A stretch of 64,000 bases of DNA from Rhizobium sp. Root483D2 (GCF_001426685.1 NZ_LMFB01000012.1:197393-261392), one strand, 5' to 3'. Shown: positions 26,705-35,627, numbered from the stretch's first letter. The notes: generated by a model not told the origin, from the letters alone. Program-made: numbers and translations.

Positions 26705-28882
26705 ATGCAGATCAAGGGGACTGGTCTCTACCGGGTATTGATGGCGAGTGCTGCCGTTGCGGCAATCACTGTTGCGCAGTCTGCCTATGCGCAGGACGCC
26801 GCAACAGGCGGCGCCACGGCGTTGGAACGCCTGACAGTCGAAGGCGGCAAGGGCGGCAAGCCCGCAGAGGGCGAAGCCACCGGTCCGGTCGATGGCTATG
26901 TGGCAAAGGCGACGGGCACGGGCTCGAAGACCGCAACGCCGGTTTCGGAAATACCGCAATCCGTTTCTGTGATCGGCCGCAAGGAACTGGACGATCGCGG
27001 CGTCGTCACCAAGATCGACGAGGCGCTGCGCTATACCGCCGGTGTTTCGACCGAACCCTTCGGCAGTGATCCCGATACGGACTGGTTCTACATCCGTGGC
27101 TTCGACGCGACGCAAACCGGCGTCTTCCTGGACGGCCTCAATCTCTATTCCTTCGGCTTCGGCGGTTTCCAGACCGATGCCTATATGATGGAACGGATCG
27201 AGGTGCTGAAGGGCCCGGCTTCCGTCCTCTATGGCGGCTCGAGCCCCGGCGGCATCGTCGATCTCGTGCGCAAGCGCCCGCAGGCAGAGCCCGCCTATTC
27301 CACAGAGATCGGCATCAACAATTTCGGCAATGCCTTTTTCGGCTTCGATGCCAATGACAAGCTGAATGACGATGGCACGATCACCTACCGCGTCACTGGC
27401 AAGATCGCCGGCGGCGACAATTATTCGGATTATTCCGAGGATTTGCGCGGCTTCGTCATGCCGCAGATCACCTATGCGCCGGATGATGCGACATCGCTGA
27501 CCGTCTATGCGATCGTTTCGGCCTTCGACCAGACCCATGTCGGCAACGGCTTCCTTCCTTATGAAGGCACAGTCACCAACGCCCCGTTCGGCAAGATCGA
27601 CCGCGACCTTTTCTTTGGCGAGCCGGATCATGATTTCGGCCGCTACGACCAGCAGATGCTCGGCTACGAGGTCTCGCACGAATTCGACAATGGCTGGAAG
27701 GTCTCGCAGAACCTGCGCTACAGCCATCTCGACAAGGCTGAAGAGCTTGTCTACCCCTATGCCTATACGCCCACCTATGATCTCGCCCGTCTCGGCTTCA
27801 AGCACGATACATCCGTCGATAGTTTCAGTGTCGATAACCGGGCGGAAAAGGAATTTTCGACCGGGCCGCTCGAACATTCGCTGCTGCTCGGCCTCGACTA
27901 CAAGAATTTCAAGATCGATCAGACCCAGGCTTCCGCATTCCCGGCGACGGACCTGGATCCGACCGATCCGGTCTATGGCGGCGGGCTGCCAGCCTATTTC
28001 ACCTATCTCGATGGCGTCACCCGCCTGAAGCAGACCGGTGTCTACGCGCAGGACCAGATCCGGTTCGGCGATGGCTGGCTGCTGACGCTGAATGGCCGAT
28101 ATGATTATGTCGATATCGAAAACCGCTCGCGTCTGGCCACGGGGTCCTATGCCACCAATGACAGCGCACTCAGCGGCCGCGCCGGCCTTGCCTATGAATT
28201 CGACAATGGCATCACGCCCTATGTCTCCGTCGCAACCTTCTTCAATCCGCAGATCGGCACGCTCTCGGGCAGCGGCGGCGCGCTGGAACCGGAAGAAGGC
28301 CATCAGGTCGAAGGCGGCATCAAATACGAACCCACCTTCATCGACGGCTCGCTGACCGCCTCGGTCTACCAGATCGTCAAGCAGAACGTCACGACGACGA
28401 TCGCAGGTCCGCCACCCTTCCAGGAGCAGATCGGCGAGGTCACATCCACCGGCTTCGAGCTGGAAGGCAAGGTCAACCTCACCCAGAACTGGAAGATGCT
28501 GGCGAGCTACACCTATAACGACCTGGAAGTCACGGAAGACGGCGACCCCTCGGTGATCGGCAACCGCCCCTATCTGATCCCGGAACATGAGGCGGCCGTT
28601 TGGGTCGAATATCTGGTGACGGAAGGCGCGCTGGAAGGCGTCAGCCTGGGCGGTGGCCTGCGCTACCAAGGCGAATCCTTCGCCGATATGGCCAATACCG
28701 CCAAGGTTCCCGATGCCGTGATCGCGGATGCGGCGATCCGGTACGAGAAGAACGGCTGGGGCGCTGCCCTCAACGTCACCAACCTGTTCGACAAAGAGTA
28801 TGTCAAGGGTTGCCAGGGCCTGTTTACCTGCGGTTACGGCGACCAGCGCACCGTGACGCTGAAGCTCAGCAAGGCCTGGTAA
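26705..28882 (+). CDS. TonB-dependent siderophore receptor
   Basis: Outer-membrane receptor that imports ferric siderophores with TonB energy. The 725-residue protein has a signal peptide (VLMASAAVAAITVAQSAYAQ), a likely TonB box around ALERLTVEG, a plug domain (EIPQSVSVIGRKELDDRG, then MERIEVLKGPASVLYGGSSPGGIVDLVRKRPQ), a 22-strand barrel and the terminal LKLSKAW with final aromatic Trp. Style matches ferrichrome/ferrioxamine-type receptors (TIGR01783). ATG at 26705 with GGGGTGA upstream. No ABC uptake genes adjoin, so the inner-membrane step must be encoded elsewhere. Confidence 0.94.
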   Translation: MQIKGTGLYRVLMASAAVAAITVAQSAYAQDAATGGATALERLTVEGGKGGKPAEGEATGPVDGYVAKATGTGSKTATPVSEIPQSVSVIGRKELDDRGVVTKIDEALRYTAGVSTEPFGSDPDTDWFYIRGFDATQTGVFLDGLNLYSFGFGGFQTDAYMMERIEVLKGPASVLYGGSSPGGIVDLVRKRPQAEPAYSTEIGINNFGNAFFGFDANDKLNDDGTITYRVTGKIAGGDNYSDYSEDLRGFVMPQITYAPDDATSLTVYAIVSAFDQTHVGNGFLPYEGTVTNAPFGKIDRDLFFGEPDHDFGRYDQQMLGYEVSHEFDNGWKVSQNLRYSHLDKAEELVYPYAYTPTYDLARLGFKHDTSVDSFSVDNRAEKEFSTGPLEHSLLLGLDYKNFKIDQTQASAFPATDLDPTDPVYGGGLPAYFTYLDGVTRLKQTGVYAQDQIRFGDGWLLTLNGRYDYVDIENRSRLATGSYATNDSALSGRAGLAYEFDNGITPYVSVATFFNPQIGTLSGSGGALEPEEGHQVEGGIKYEPTFIDGSLTASVYQIVKQNVTTTIAGPPPFQEQIGEVTSTGFELEGKVNLTQNWKMLASYTYNDLEVTEDGDPSVIGNRPYLIPEHEAAVWVEYLVTEGALEGVSLGGGLRYQGESFADMANTAKVPDAVIADAAIRYEKNGWGAALNVTNLFDKEYVKGCQGLFTCGYGDQRTVTLKLSKAW

Positions 28883-28907
28883 GCCGTAACGGATCGAGCG
28901 ATTTTGA

Positions 28908-28937
28908 GGGCGCGGCACATCGATGCCGCGCCCTTTT
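28908..28937 (+). terminator. Terminator after the siderophore receptor gene
   Basis: GGGCGCGGC (28908-28916) and GCCGCGCCC (28925-28933) form a 9-bp GC stem with an 8-nt loop, followed by TTTT. Confidence 0.82.
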
Positions 28938-29020
28938 GCGTTGATAGGGCCGATGGCCCGTGCACAAAAAATCACCGCAAAACGATAATTTTGCCAGGTT
29001 TTTGGGCTATTTACCTTTTT

Positions 29021-29030
29021 TTACCAATTG
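29021..29030. promoter_or_regulatory. Candidate operator half-site upstream of the BMP gene
   Basis: TTACCAATTG is preceded by a T run and repeats, in opposite orientation, the core seen upstream of the ABC ATPase gene at 30720-30732. The shared element suggests one regulator for both nucleoside transport units. Only ten bases match, so this is tentative. Confidence 0.35.
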
Positions 29031-29090
29031 AAAAATTTCGGGTGAATTTTGATTTGAGGCATGTAAGGATGCGCGCCAGCCAGACATCCC

Positions 29091-29145
29091 TTCACGGGAG
29101 TGGTGGTTCCGCAGACATGCTCCCGTAGAGGAGCTTGCGGGAGGA
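29091..29145 (+). promoter_or_regulatory. Structured leader with alternative hairpins upstream of the BMP gene
   Basis: CTCCCGT (29120-29126) can pair with ACGGGAG (29094-29100) upstream or, in part, CTCCCG with CGGGAG (29138-29143) downstream. The two pairings exclude each other. The region ends 35 bases before the BMP start codon. This arrangement is typical of attenuators and riboswitch expression platforms, but no known riboswitch class was recognised. Confidence 0.4.
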
Positions 29146-29180
29146 CCCAACAAGATCAATAGCAACAACAGGGCTGCACA

Positions 29181-30173
29181 ATGAAAAAAACCCTCCTCGG
29201 TCTCCTTGCTTTTTCGATGATGTCGGCCACGGCGCTTGCCGCAGACATCAAGCCGGCGCTGATCTTCGATCTCGGCGGCAAGTTCGACAAATCCTTCAAC
29301 GAAGCAGCCTTCAACGGCGCGGAAAAATTCAAGACCGAAACCGGCATTGAATATCGCGAGTTCGAAATCAGCAACGATGCCCAGCGCGAGCAGGCACTGC
29401 GCCGCTTCGCCGGCGACGGCAACAACCCGATCGTGATCGTCGGTTTCAACTGGGCGCCGCCGCTCGAAAAGCTGGCCGCCGAATATCCCGACACGAAATT
29501 CGCCATCATCGACACGGTCGTCGACAAGCCGAACGTCAAGTCAATCGTCTTCAAGGAACAGGAAGGCTCGTATCTCGTCGGCGTTCTCGCCGGTCTTGCA
29601 TCCAAGTCGAAGACCGTCAGCTTCGTCGGCGGCATGGATATCCCGCTGATCCACAAGTTCGCCTGTGGTTACATCGGTGGCGCAAAGTCCACCGGTGCTG
29701 ACGTCAAGGTACTCGAAGCCTATACGGGCACGACACCGGATGCCTGGAACGACCCGGTCAAGGGCGGCGAAATCGCCAAGTCGCAGATCGATCAGGGCTC
29801 CGACGTCGTCTATCACGCTGCCGGCGGCACCGGTGTCGGTGTGCTCCAGGCGGCTGCGGATGCAGGCAAGCTCGGCATCGGCGTTGACTCAAACCAGAAC
29901 GCGCTCCAGCCTGGCAAGGTCCTGACCTCGATGCTCAAGCGCGTCGATGTTGCCGTCTACGAAGCCTTCAAGGCCGCAAAGGATGACAAGTTCGAATTCG
30001 GCGCCTCCAACCTCGGCCTCAAGGAAGATGGCGTCGGCTTTGCGCTCGACGACAACAACAAGGCGCTGATCACGCCTGAAATGCTGACCGCCGTCGATAA
30101 GGTCAAGGCCGACATCGTTGCCGGTACGGTTGCGGTTCACGACTACATGTCGGATGAAGCCTGCCCCTATTGA
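29181..30173 (+). CDS. BMP-family (nucleoside) ABC transporter substrate-binding protein
   Basis: A 330-residue periplasmic binding protein with signal peptide MKKTLLGLLAFSMMSATALA. The BMP/PnrA-type fold is seen in IFDLGGKFDKSFNEAAFNGAEKF, IVIVGFNWAPPLEKLA, SFVGGMDIPLIHKFACGY, and VVYHAAGGTGVGVLQAA, the nucleoside-binding pattern shared with PnrA and RnsB-like proteins. No lipobox, as usual in Proteobacteria. It serves the ABC transporter encoded 630 bases downstream, although a terminator and the convergent slyX gene lie between. Confidence 0.93.
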   Translation: MKKTLLGLLAFSMMSATALAADIKPALIFDLGGKFDKSFNEAAFNGAEKFKTETGIEYREFEISNDAQREQALRRFAGDGNNPIVIVGFNWAPPLEKLAAEYPDTKFAIIDTVVDKPNVKSIVFKEQEGSYLVGVLAGLASKSKTVSFVGGMDIPLIHKFACGYIGGAKSTGADVKVLEAYTGTTPDAWNDPVKGGEIAKSQIDQGSDVVYHAAGGTGVGVLQAAADAGKLGIGVDSNQNALQPGKVLTSMLKRVDVAVYEAFKAAKDDKFEFGASNLGLKEDGVGFALDDNNKALITPEMLTAVDKVKADIVAGTVAVHDYMSDEACPY

Positions 30174-30197
30174 TCCGCAAACGGATTGAATGAAGGC

Positions 30198-30228
30198 GCC
30201 GCCGGTCTCTGGGACTGGCGGCTTTTTT
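30198..30228 (+). terminator. Terminator after the BMP gene
   Basis: GCCGCCGGTC (30198-30207) and GACTGGCGGC (30213-30222) pair over ten positions with one G-T, with a 5-nt loop and a TTTTTTATT tail. Confidence 0.85.
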
Positions 30229-30253
30229 ATTGTTTGGAAGTCTTTAAAAGACG

Positions 30254-30297
30254 CTCCCCAACCTCTCCCCACAAGGGGGTTGAGGTGGGTTCGCATG
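30254..30297. repeat. Short palindromic intergenic repeat
   Basis: CCAACCTC-TCCCC-ACAA-GGGG-GTTGAGGTGGG is a nested imperfect inverted repeat of the CCCC-ACAAG-GGGG kind seen in Rhizobiales intergenic repeats. It lies between the BMP terminator and slyX and could assist slyX termination. No second copy was noticed. Confidence 0.35.
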
Positions 30298-30302
30298 CCC
30301 GC

Positions 30303-30512
30303 TCAATAATGCGGCGGACGTGTATTGGCGGGCGCCTCGATGCTTTGTTCCTCAAGGCTGAGGAAGCGCTCGGTCAGGCGGTCGAGCTTGGCCCGGACTT
30401 GCTCGACCACGGTCCATTGCTGCGTCAACTGGTCGGACAATTCCTCGATCGTCTTTGCCTGATGCGCGATCGTTTCCTCGAGCTGGATGAGGCGCTCGCT
30501 GTCATTGCTCAT
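30303..30512 (-). CDS. slyX: SlyX family protein
   Basis: A 69-residue coiled coil (RLIQLEETIAHQAKTIEELSDQLTQQW, then RLTERFLSLEEQS) ending PANTRPPHY, with the PPHY terminus typical of SlyX. Function unknown. ATG at 30512, inside a 1.2-kb block between the BMP gene and the transporter operon, on the opposite strand to both. Confidence 0.9.
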   Translation of the reverse strand: MSNDSERLIQLEETIAHQAKTIEELSDQLTQQWTVVEQVRAKLDRLTERFLSLEEQSIEAPANTRPPHY

Positions 30513-30719
30513 GGTTTTTTCCTTCACGGCAGCCGTACATGCGTATGCCATCCCCTATCATATCCACATCATCGATACAGTCTCGCGCACAGGGATATTG
30601 CGTTTCGCCGGAAAGTGCGTAAATCGCGCTGGACTCTCCGCAATGATCTGGAATGATCTGGGAAGAGCGGATGGGCTTTTGATTTTTTGACTTACGCGCC
30701 CGGATTTCGATGCTAAACT

Positions 30720-30732
30720 TAACCAATTGGTA
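30720..30732. promoter_or_regulatory. ACCAATTGGT palindrome upstream of the nucleoside ABC operon
   Basis: The perfect 10-bp palindrome ACCAATTGGT (30722-30731), nearly extended by TTA/TAA, lies 73 bases before the ATPase start and is followed by an A run. A related half-site occurs before the BMP gene in the opposite orientation. Likely an operator; the factor is not encoded nearby. Confidence 0.45.
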
Positions 30733-30803
30733 AAAAAATCGATGCCCGGGATTCCGCTGTCAATTCGGAGAAAACCGGGCCGGCTTGGGGAACATGGGTC
30801 AAT

Positions 30804-32339
30804 ATGAGCGATATTGCCATCGAGTTGCGTGGCATCGACAAGAGCTTTGGCCTTGTCCATGCCAATAAGAATATCAACCTGACCGTTCGCAAGGGCACCA
30901 TTCACGGCATTATCGGTGAAAACGGCGCCGGCAAATCGACCCTGATGTCGATCCTCTACGGCTTCTACCAGGCCGACAGGGGCGATATCGTCATCGACGG
31001 CAAGACCGTGACGATCAAGGATCCGAACGCGGCGATCGCCAGCGGCATCGGCATGGTGCACCAGCATTTCATGCTGGTCGAGAATTTCACCGTGCTCGAG
31101 AATGTCATGCTCGGCGCCGAGGAAAGCCAGATCCTCAATACCAGCATTTCCAAGGCCCGCGTCGAGCTGAAGCGGCTGGAAAAGGAATATGCGCTGGAGG
31201 TCAATCCGGACGCCCTGATCGAGGAATTGCCGGTCGGGCTGCAGCAGCGCGTCGAAATCCTGAAGGCGCTCTACCGCCGGGCCGATATCCTCATTCTCGA
31301 CGAGCCGACGGGGGTTTTGACGCCGCCCGAGGCCGATCACCTGTTCCGCATTCTTGGTCAGTTGAAGGATCAGGGCAAGACCATCATCTTCATCACCCAC
31401 AAGCTGCGCGAGATCATGGCGATCACCGACGAGGTGTCCGTCATGCGCCGCGGCGAGATGGTGGCGACGCGCAAAACCAGGGAAACCTCAGTCGAGGAAC
31501 TGGCCGAGCTGATGGTTGGACGCCGCGTGCTGTTGCGGGTCGAAAAGGGCGAGGCCAATCCCGGTGAGGTCAAGCTTGCGGTCGAAAACCTGACGGTGCG
31601 CGATGGCCGCGGCGTCACCATGGTCGATAATGTCTCGTTCAACCTGCGCGCCGGCGAAATCGTCGGCATTGCCGGGGTGGCGGGCAATGGTCAGTCCGAA
31701 CTGCTGGAAGCGATCTCGGGCATCCGCAAGGCTGTCGGCGGCAGGGTTCTGCTCAACGGCGAGCCGATCGACGTCACCGCCCATGTCGATCCGCGCGACT
31801 TGCGCGACAGGGGGCTCGCCCATGTGCCGGAAGACCGCCACCATGTCGGGCTCGTGTTGAAATTCGAGGAGGCCGAAAACGGTATCCTCGGCTACCACCA
31901 CGACAAGCGTTACCTCAACGGCGTCTTCCTCAATACCAAGGCGATCCAGGCGGATGCCGAGGAAAAGATCAAAAAATACGATATCAGGCCGCCCAATCCC
32001 CGGCTAAAGACCGCCAATTTTTCCGGCGGCAACCAGCAGAAGATCGTTCTGGCGCGCGAGATGGAGCGTGGGCCCGACGTCCTGATCATCGGCCAGCCGA
32101 CGCGCGGCGTCGATGTCGGCGCCATCGAATTCATCCACAAACGGATCATCGAGATGCGGGACCAGGGCAAGGCTGTCCTGCTCGTCTCCGTCGAACTCGA
32201 TGAAATCCGCGCCCTGTCCGACCGTATCATCGTCATGTTTGCCGGCCGTGTCGTCGGCGAGCGCGATCCGGATGCGACCGAAGGGGAACTCGGCCTGTTG
32301 ATGGCCGGTGTCGAAGGCCGCAAGGAGGCCGCCGAATGA
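30804..32339 (+). CDS. Nucleoside ABC transporter ATP-binding protein (two ABC domains)
   Basis: A 511-residue double ATPase of the sugar/nucleoside (YufO/NupA-like) type. Domain 1 has Walker A GENGAGKST, a signature region LPVGLQQRVEIL and Walker B ILILDEPTGVLTPPE. Domain 2 has a degenerate Walker A (GVAGNGQSELLE), the signature SGGNQQKIVLAREM and Walker B VLIIGQPTRGVD with the catalytic Glu replaced by Gln. The asymmetry is a family trait: only one site is fully active. It overlaps the first permease gene by 4 bases (ATGA) and heads the import-and-catabolism operon. Confidence 0.95.
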   Translation: MSDIAIELRGIDKSFGLVHANKNINLTVRKGTIHGIIGENGAGKSTLMSILYGFYQADRGDIVIDGKTVTIKDPNAAIASGIGMVHQHFMLVENFTVLENVMLGAEESQILNTSISKARVELKRLEKEYALEVNPDALIEELPVGLQQRVEILKALYRRADILILDEPTGVLTPPEADHLFRILGQLKDQGKTIIFITHKLREIMAITDEVSVMRRGEMVATRKTRETSVEELAELMVGRRVLLRVEKGEANPGEVKLAVENLTVRDGRGVTMVDNVSFNLRAGEIVGIAGVAGNGQSELLEAISGIRKAVGGRVLLNGEPIDVTAHVDPRDLRDRGLAHVPEDRHHVGLVLKFEEAENGILGYHHDKRYLNGVFLNTKAIQADAEEKIKKYDIRPPNPRLKTANFSGGNQQKIVLAREMERGPDVLIIGQPTRGVDVGAIEFIHKRIIEMRDQGKAVLLVSVELDEIRALSDRIIVMFAGRVVGERDPDATEGELGLLMAGVEGRKEAAE

Positions 32340-33469
32340 GCAATCCCTATGCAAAACTGCCGGCCTGGGCCGAATATATCCTGATCCCGGTGCTCAATCT
32401 GGCCGTTGCCTTCCTGGTCGCCGGGCTCGTCGTGCTGCTTGTGGGCGAAAATCCGCTGGATGCCGCCTATTACATGATCACCGGCGCCTTTGGCCGCGGC
32501 GAATATATCGGCTTCACGCTGTATTATGCCACGACCTTCATCTTCACAGGCCTCTCGGTCGCTGTCGCCTTCCATGCCGGCCTGTTCAATATCGGCAGTG
32601 AGGGGCAGGCCTATATTGGCGGCATCGGCGTGGCGCTCGCCTGTCTCTGGCTCGACAAGACCATGCCCTGGTTCGTGGTGTTTCCGCTGGCGATCATCGG
32701 GTCGGCCGCATTTGGCGCACTCTGGGCCTTCCTGCCCGGCTGGCTGCAGGCCAAGCGCGGCAGCCACGTGGTCATCACCACCATCATGTTCAATTTCATC
32801 GCCTCCAGCCTGATGGTCTATCTCCTGACCCGGGTGCTGAAGCCGCTTGGCCAGATGGCGCCGCAGACCCGCACCTTCGAGGCGGGCGGGCAGTTGCCGA
32901 AGCTGGACTGGCTGATGTCGATCTTCGGGCTCAATCTCGGCAATTCGCCGTTCAATGTCTCCTTTCTGCTGGCTCTTCTCGCCGCCTTCGGCGTCTGGGT
33001 GCTGATCTGGCGCACCAAGCTCGGCTACGAAATGCGCACCATGGGCCACAGTCCATCGGCGGCGCGCTATGCCGGGATCGGGGAGGCGCGCATTATCGTC
33101 ATCGTCATGATGATCTCGGGCGGTCTCGCAGGCATGATGGCGCTCAACCCGATCATGGGCGAGCAATACCGCATGCAGCTGGATTTCGTGCAGGGGGCCG
33201 GTTTCGTCGGCATCGCGGTGGCGCTGATGGGCCGCTCGCATCCGGCCGGCATCATCCCGGCTGCGGTCCTGTTCGGCATGCTCTATCAGGGCGGCGCCGA
33301 AATCGCCTTCGAAATGCCGGCCATCTCGCGCGACATGATCGTCATCATCCAGGGCCTGGTCATTCTCTTTGCCGGAGCGCTGGAAAACATGTTCCGCCCG
33401 GCGATCGGCCGCGCCTTTGCCGGCATCGGCCGCCGTTCCGCCGTTGCCGCGCAGACAAGGGGAGCCTGA
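32336..33469 (+). CDS. Nucleoside ABC transporter permease (YufP-like)
   Basis: A 377-residue inner-membrane permease of the BPD_transp_2 family, with the FNIGSEGQAYIGGIG motif and about ten helices, and RTKLGYEMRTMGHSPSAARYAGI, the cytoplasmic coupling loop. Pairs with the next permease to form the channel for the BMP-delivered nucleoside. Overlaps the ATPase stop by 4 bases; 3 bases before the next gene. Confidence 0.95.
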   Translation: MSNPYAKLPAWAEYILIPVLNLAVAFLVAGLVVLLVGENPLDAAYYMITGAFGRGEYIGFTLYYATTFIFTGLSVAVAFHAGLFNIGSEGQAYIGGIGVALACLWLDKTMPWFVVFPLAIIGSAAFGALWAFLPGWLQAKRGSHVVITTIMFNFIASSLMVYLLTRVLKPLGQMAPQTRTFEAGGQLPKLDWLMSIFGLNLGNSPFNVSFLLALLAAFGVWVLIWRTKLGYEMRTMGHSPSAARYAGIGEARIIVIVMMISGGLAGMMALNPIMGEQYRMQLDFVQGAGFVGIAVALMGRSHPAGIIPAAVLFGMLYQGGAEIAFEMPAISRDMIVIIQGLVILFAGALENMFRPAIGRAFAGIGRRSAVAAQTRGA

Positions 33470-33472
33470 GCC

Positions 33473-34444
33473 ATGGATCTTTTCCACACGATCATCGCGA
33501 TCCTCGAATCGACCATCCGGGTTTCCGTTCCGCTGATCTTTGCAGCGCTGGCCGGCCTGTTTACCGAGCGGGCAGGGGTGTTCGACATCGGCCTTGAGGG
33601 CAAGATGCTCGGCGCCGCCTTTGCCGCCGGTGCCGTCGCCGCCGTAACCGGCAATGTGATGATGGGGCTTCTGGCCGCCATCCTGATTTCCGTGCTGTTA
33701 TCTCTGGTCCACGGCTATGCCTCGATCACCCAGCGCGGCAGCCAGATCGTGTCCGGCGTTGCGATCAATTTCATCGTCGCAGGCTCTACCGTCATTCTCG
33801 GCGAAGCCTGGTTCCGCCAGGGCGGCCGCACGCCGGCACTATCGGGCGATGCCCGCTTCCAGACGGTCACGCTGCCCTTTGCCGATGCGGTGCGCGACGT
33901 GCCGTTTCTCGGGCCGATCTATTCCGAGCTTTTGTCGGGCCATTTCATCCTCACCTATGTCGCCTTCGCGCTGGTGCCGTTCAGCTGGTGGATTCTCTAC
34001 CGCACCCGCTTTGGCCTGCGCCTTCGCGCCGTCGGCGAAAATCCGAGCGCGGTGGATACGGCCGGCATTTCGGTGATCTGGCTGCGGTACCGCGCCGTCA
34101 TCTGCTGCGGCATTCTCTGTGGCTTTGCCGGGGCCTATCTGTCGCTGGCCATGAGTGCCGGCTTCGTCAAGGGCATGACGGCCGGCAAGGGTTATATCGC
34201 GCTGGCCGCCTTGATCTTTGCCAAATGGCGTCCGGTCAACATCATGCTGGCCTGCCTTCTCTTCGGCTTCCTCGATGCGCTCGCTATTCGCCTGCAGGGC
34301 AACCCGTTGCCGCTGATCGGCCAGGTGCCGGTACAATTGATGCAGGCGCTGCCCTATATCCTCACGGTCATCCTGCTTGCCGGCTTCATCGGCAAGGCGA
34401 TCCCGCCCAAGGCAGGGGGTGTACCCTATGTGAAGGAGCGCTGA
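33473..34444 (+). CDS. Nucleoside ABC transporter permease (YufQ-like)
   Basis: A 323-residue permease with the partner motif FDIGLEGKMLGAAFAAG and the RTRFGLRLRAVGENPSAVDTAGI coupling loop. Helices fill the rest. The two permeases, ATPase and BMP protein make the standard four-part importer of nucleosides; family knowledge supports ribo- and deoxynucleosides, exact specificity not visible. Followed 2 bases later by cdd. Confidence 0.95.
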   Translation: MDLFHTIIAILESTIRVSVPLIFAALAGLFTERAGVFDIGLEGKMLGAAFAAGAVAAVTGNVMMGLLAAILISVLLSLVHGYASITQRGSQIVSGVAINFIVAGSTVILGEAWFRQGGRTPALSGDARFQTVTLPFADAVRDVPFLGPIYSELLSGHFILTYVAFALVPFSWWILYRTRFGLRLRAVGENPSAVDTAGISVIWLRYRAVICCGILCGFAGAYLSLAMSAGFVKGMTAGKGYIALAALIFAKWRPVNIMLACLLFGFLDALAIRLQGNPLPLIGQVPVQLMQALPYILTVILLAGFIGKAIPPKAGGVPYVKER

Positions 34445-34446
34445 CC

Positions 34447-34839
34447 GTGGAAAACGAACTTTTCGAGGCAGCCCGCGAGGCCATGGCGAAAGCCCATGCG
34501 CCCTATTCGAAATTCCCCGTCGGCGCCGCGATCCGCGCCGAGGACGGCCGGATCTATACTGGCGCCAATATCGAGAACCTGTCCTTTCCCGAGGGCTGGT
34601 GTGCGGAGACGACGGCGATCAGCCATATGGTCATGGCCGGTCAGCGCAAGATCGTCGAGGTCGCGGTGATTGCCGAAAAGCTGGCGCTTTGCCCGCCCTG
34701 CGGCGGCTGCCGCCAGCGGCTGGCGGAATTTTCCGGTGCCAGCACCCGCATTTTCCTCTGCGATGAGACGGGTGTGAAAAAGACGCTCTCCATGGCTGAT
34801 CTCCTGCCGCATTCGTTCGAGACCGAGGTCTTCGGATGA
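34447..34839 (+). CDS. cdd: Cytidine deaminase
   Basis: Deaminates cytidine and deoxycytidine to uridine forms. The 130-residue homotetrameric-type enzyme shows AMAKAHAPYSKFPVGAA, the catalytic CAE (Cys52-Glu54) and PCGGCRQ (Cys85, Cys88) zinc ligands. The GTG at 34447 has AAGGAG 8 bases upstream inside the permease stop; no ATG fits. Overlaps punA by 4 bases, so imported nucleosides meet the enzyme in the same transcript. Confidence 0.97.
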   Translation: MENELFEAAREAMAKAHAPYSKFPVGAAIRAEDGRIYTGANIENLSFPEGWCAETTAISHMVMAGQRKIVEVAVIAEKLALCPPCGGCRQRLAEFSGASTRIFLCDETGVKKTLSMADLLPHSFETEVFG

Positions 34840-35627
34840 CGGCGGCCGCAGAGCTGCTAAAGGCCAGGCTTTCCGGCCTTTCGCCGCGTTACGGCATCGT
34901 GCTCGGCTCCGGGCTCGGATCGCTGGTTGCGGCGGTCGCCGATCCCATGCGGATATCCTATGCGGATATTCCTGGTTTTCCTGTCAGTGCGGTATCGGGG
35001 CATGCCGGCGAACTGGTCGCTGGCACGATCGGCGGCGTCCCCGTCATCGTCCTGTCCGGCCGGGTGCATTTCTATGAGCGTGGTGATGCCAATGCGATGC
35101 GCACGCCGATCGAGACATTGAAGGCGCTGGGCGTCGAAACGCTGATCCTCACCAATTCGGCGGGGTCGCTGCGCGAAGACCTGCCGCCGGGCTCGGTGAT
35201 GCAGATCACCGATCACATCAATTTTTCCGGCACCAGCCCGCTGATCGGCGTCGATAGCGACGATCGCTTCGTCGGGCTGACCTCCGCCTATGATACCGAA
35301 CTGGCTGAGCGCATGCGCGCTGCGGCCATCAAGCTGGATATTCCGCTCGGTTCCGGCGTCTATATGTGGTTTTCCGGGCCGAATTTCGAAACGCCGGCGG
35401 AAATCCGCATGGCCCGCATTCTCGGCGCCGATGCGGTCGGCATGTCGACCGTGCCGGAAGTCATCCTCGCCCGGTTCTTCGGCCTGAAGGTCGCTGCCGC
35501 CTCGGTCATCACCAATTTCGGCGCAGGCATGACCGGTGGCGAGCTCAGCCACCACGAAACAAAGGACATGGCCCCCATCGGCGGCGCCCGTCTGGCGTCC
35601 ATCCTCACTGAAATGATCTCGGCGTAG
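34836..35627 (+). CDS. punA: Purine-nucleoside phosphorylase (PNP-II trimer type)
   Basis: Phosphorolysis of inosine/guanosine and deoxy forms. The 263-residue protein has YGIVLGSGLGSLV, VSGHAGELVAG, VLSGRVHFYERG and TNSAGSLRED, the phosphate and base site VYMWFSGPNFETPAE, and GADAVGMSTVPEVI. It belongs with PunA/XapA rather than the hexameric DeoD. ATG at 34836 overlaps cdd. Its closest neighbours are deaminase and DeoC, giving free base plus (deoxy)ribose-1-phosphate. Confidence 0.95.
   Translation: MTAAAELLKARLSGLSPRYGIVLGSGLGSLVAAVADPMRISYADIPGFPVSAVSGHAGELVAGTIGGVPVIVLSGRVHFYERGDANAMRTPIETLKALGVETLILTNSAGSLREDLPPGSVMQITDHINFSGTSPLIGVDSDDRFVGLTSAYDTELAERMRAAAIKLDIPLGSGVYMWFSGPNFETPAEIRMARILGADAVGMSTVPEVILARFFGLKVAAASVITNFGAGMTGGELSHHETKDMAPIGGARLASILTEMISA

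Noticed and set aside
29021-29145. Known purine riboswitch before the BMP gene
   Set aside because: The three-way junction core of the purine aptamer was not seen; only alternative hairpins are supported.
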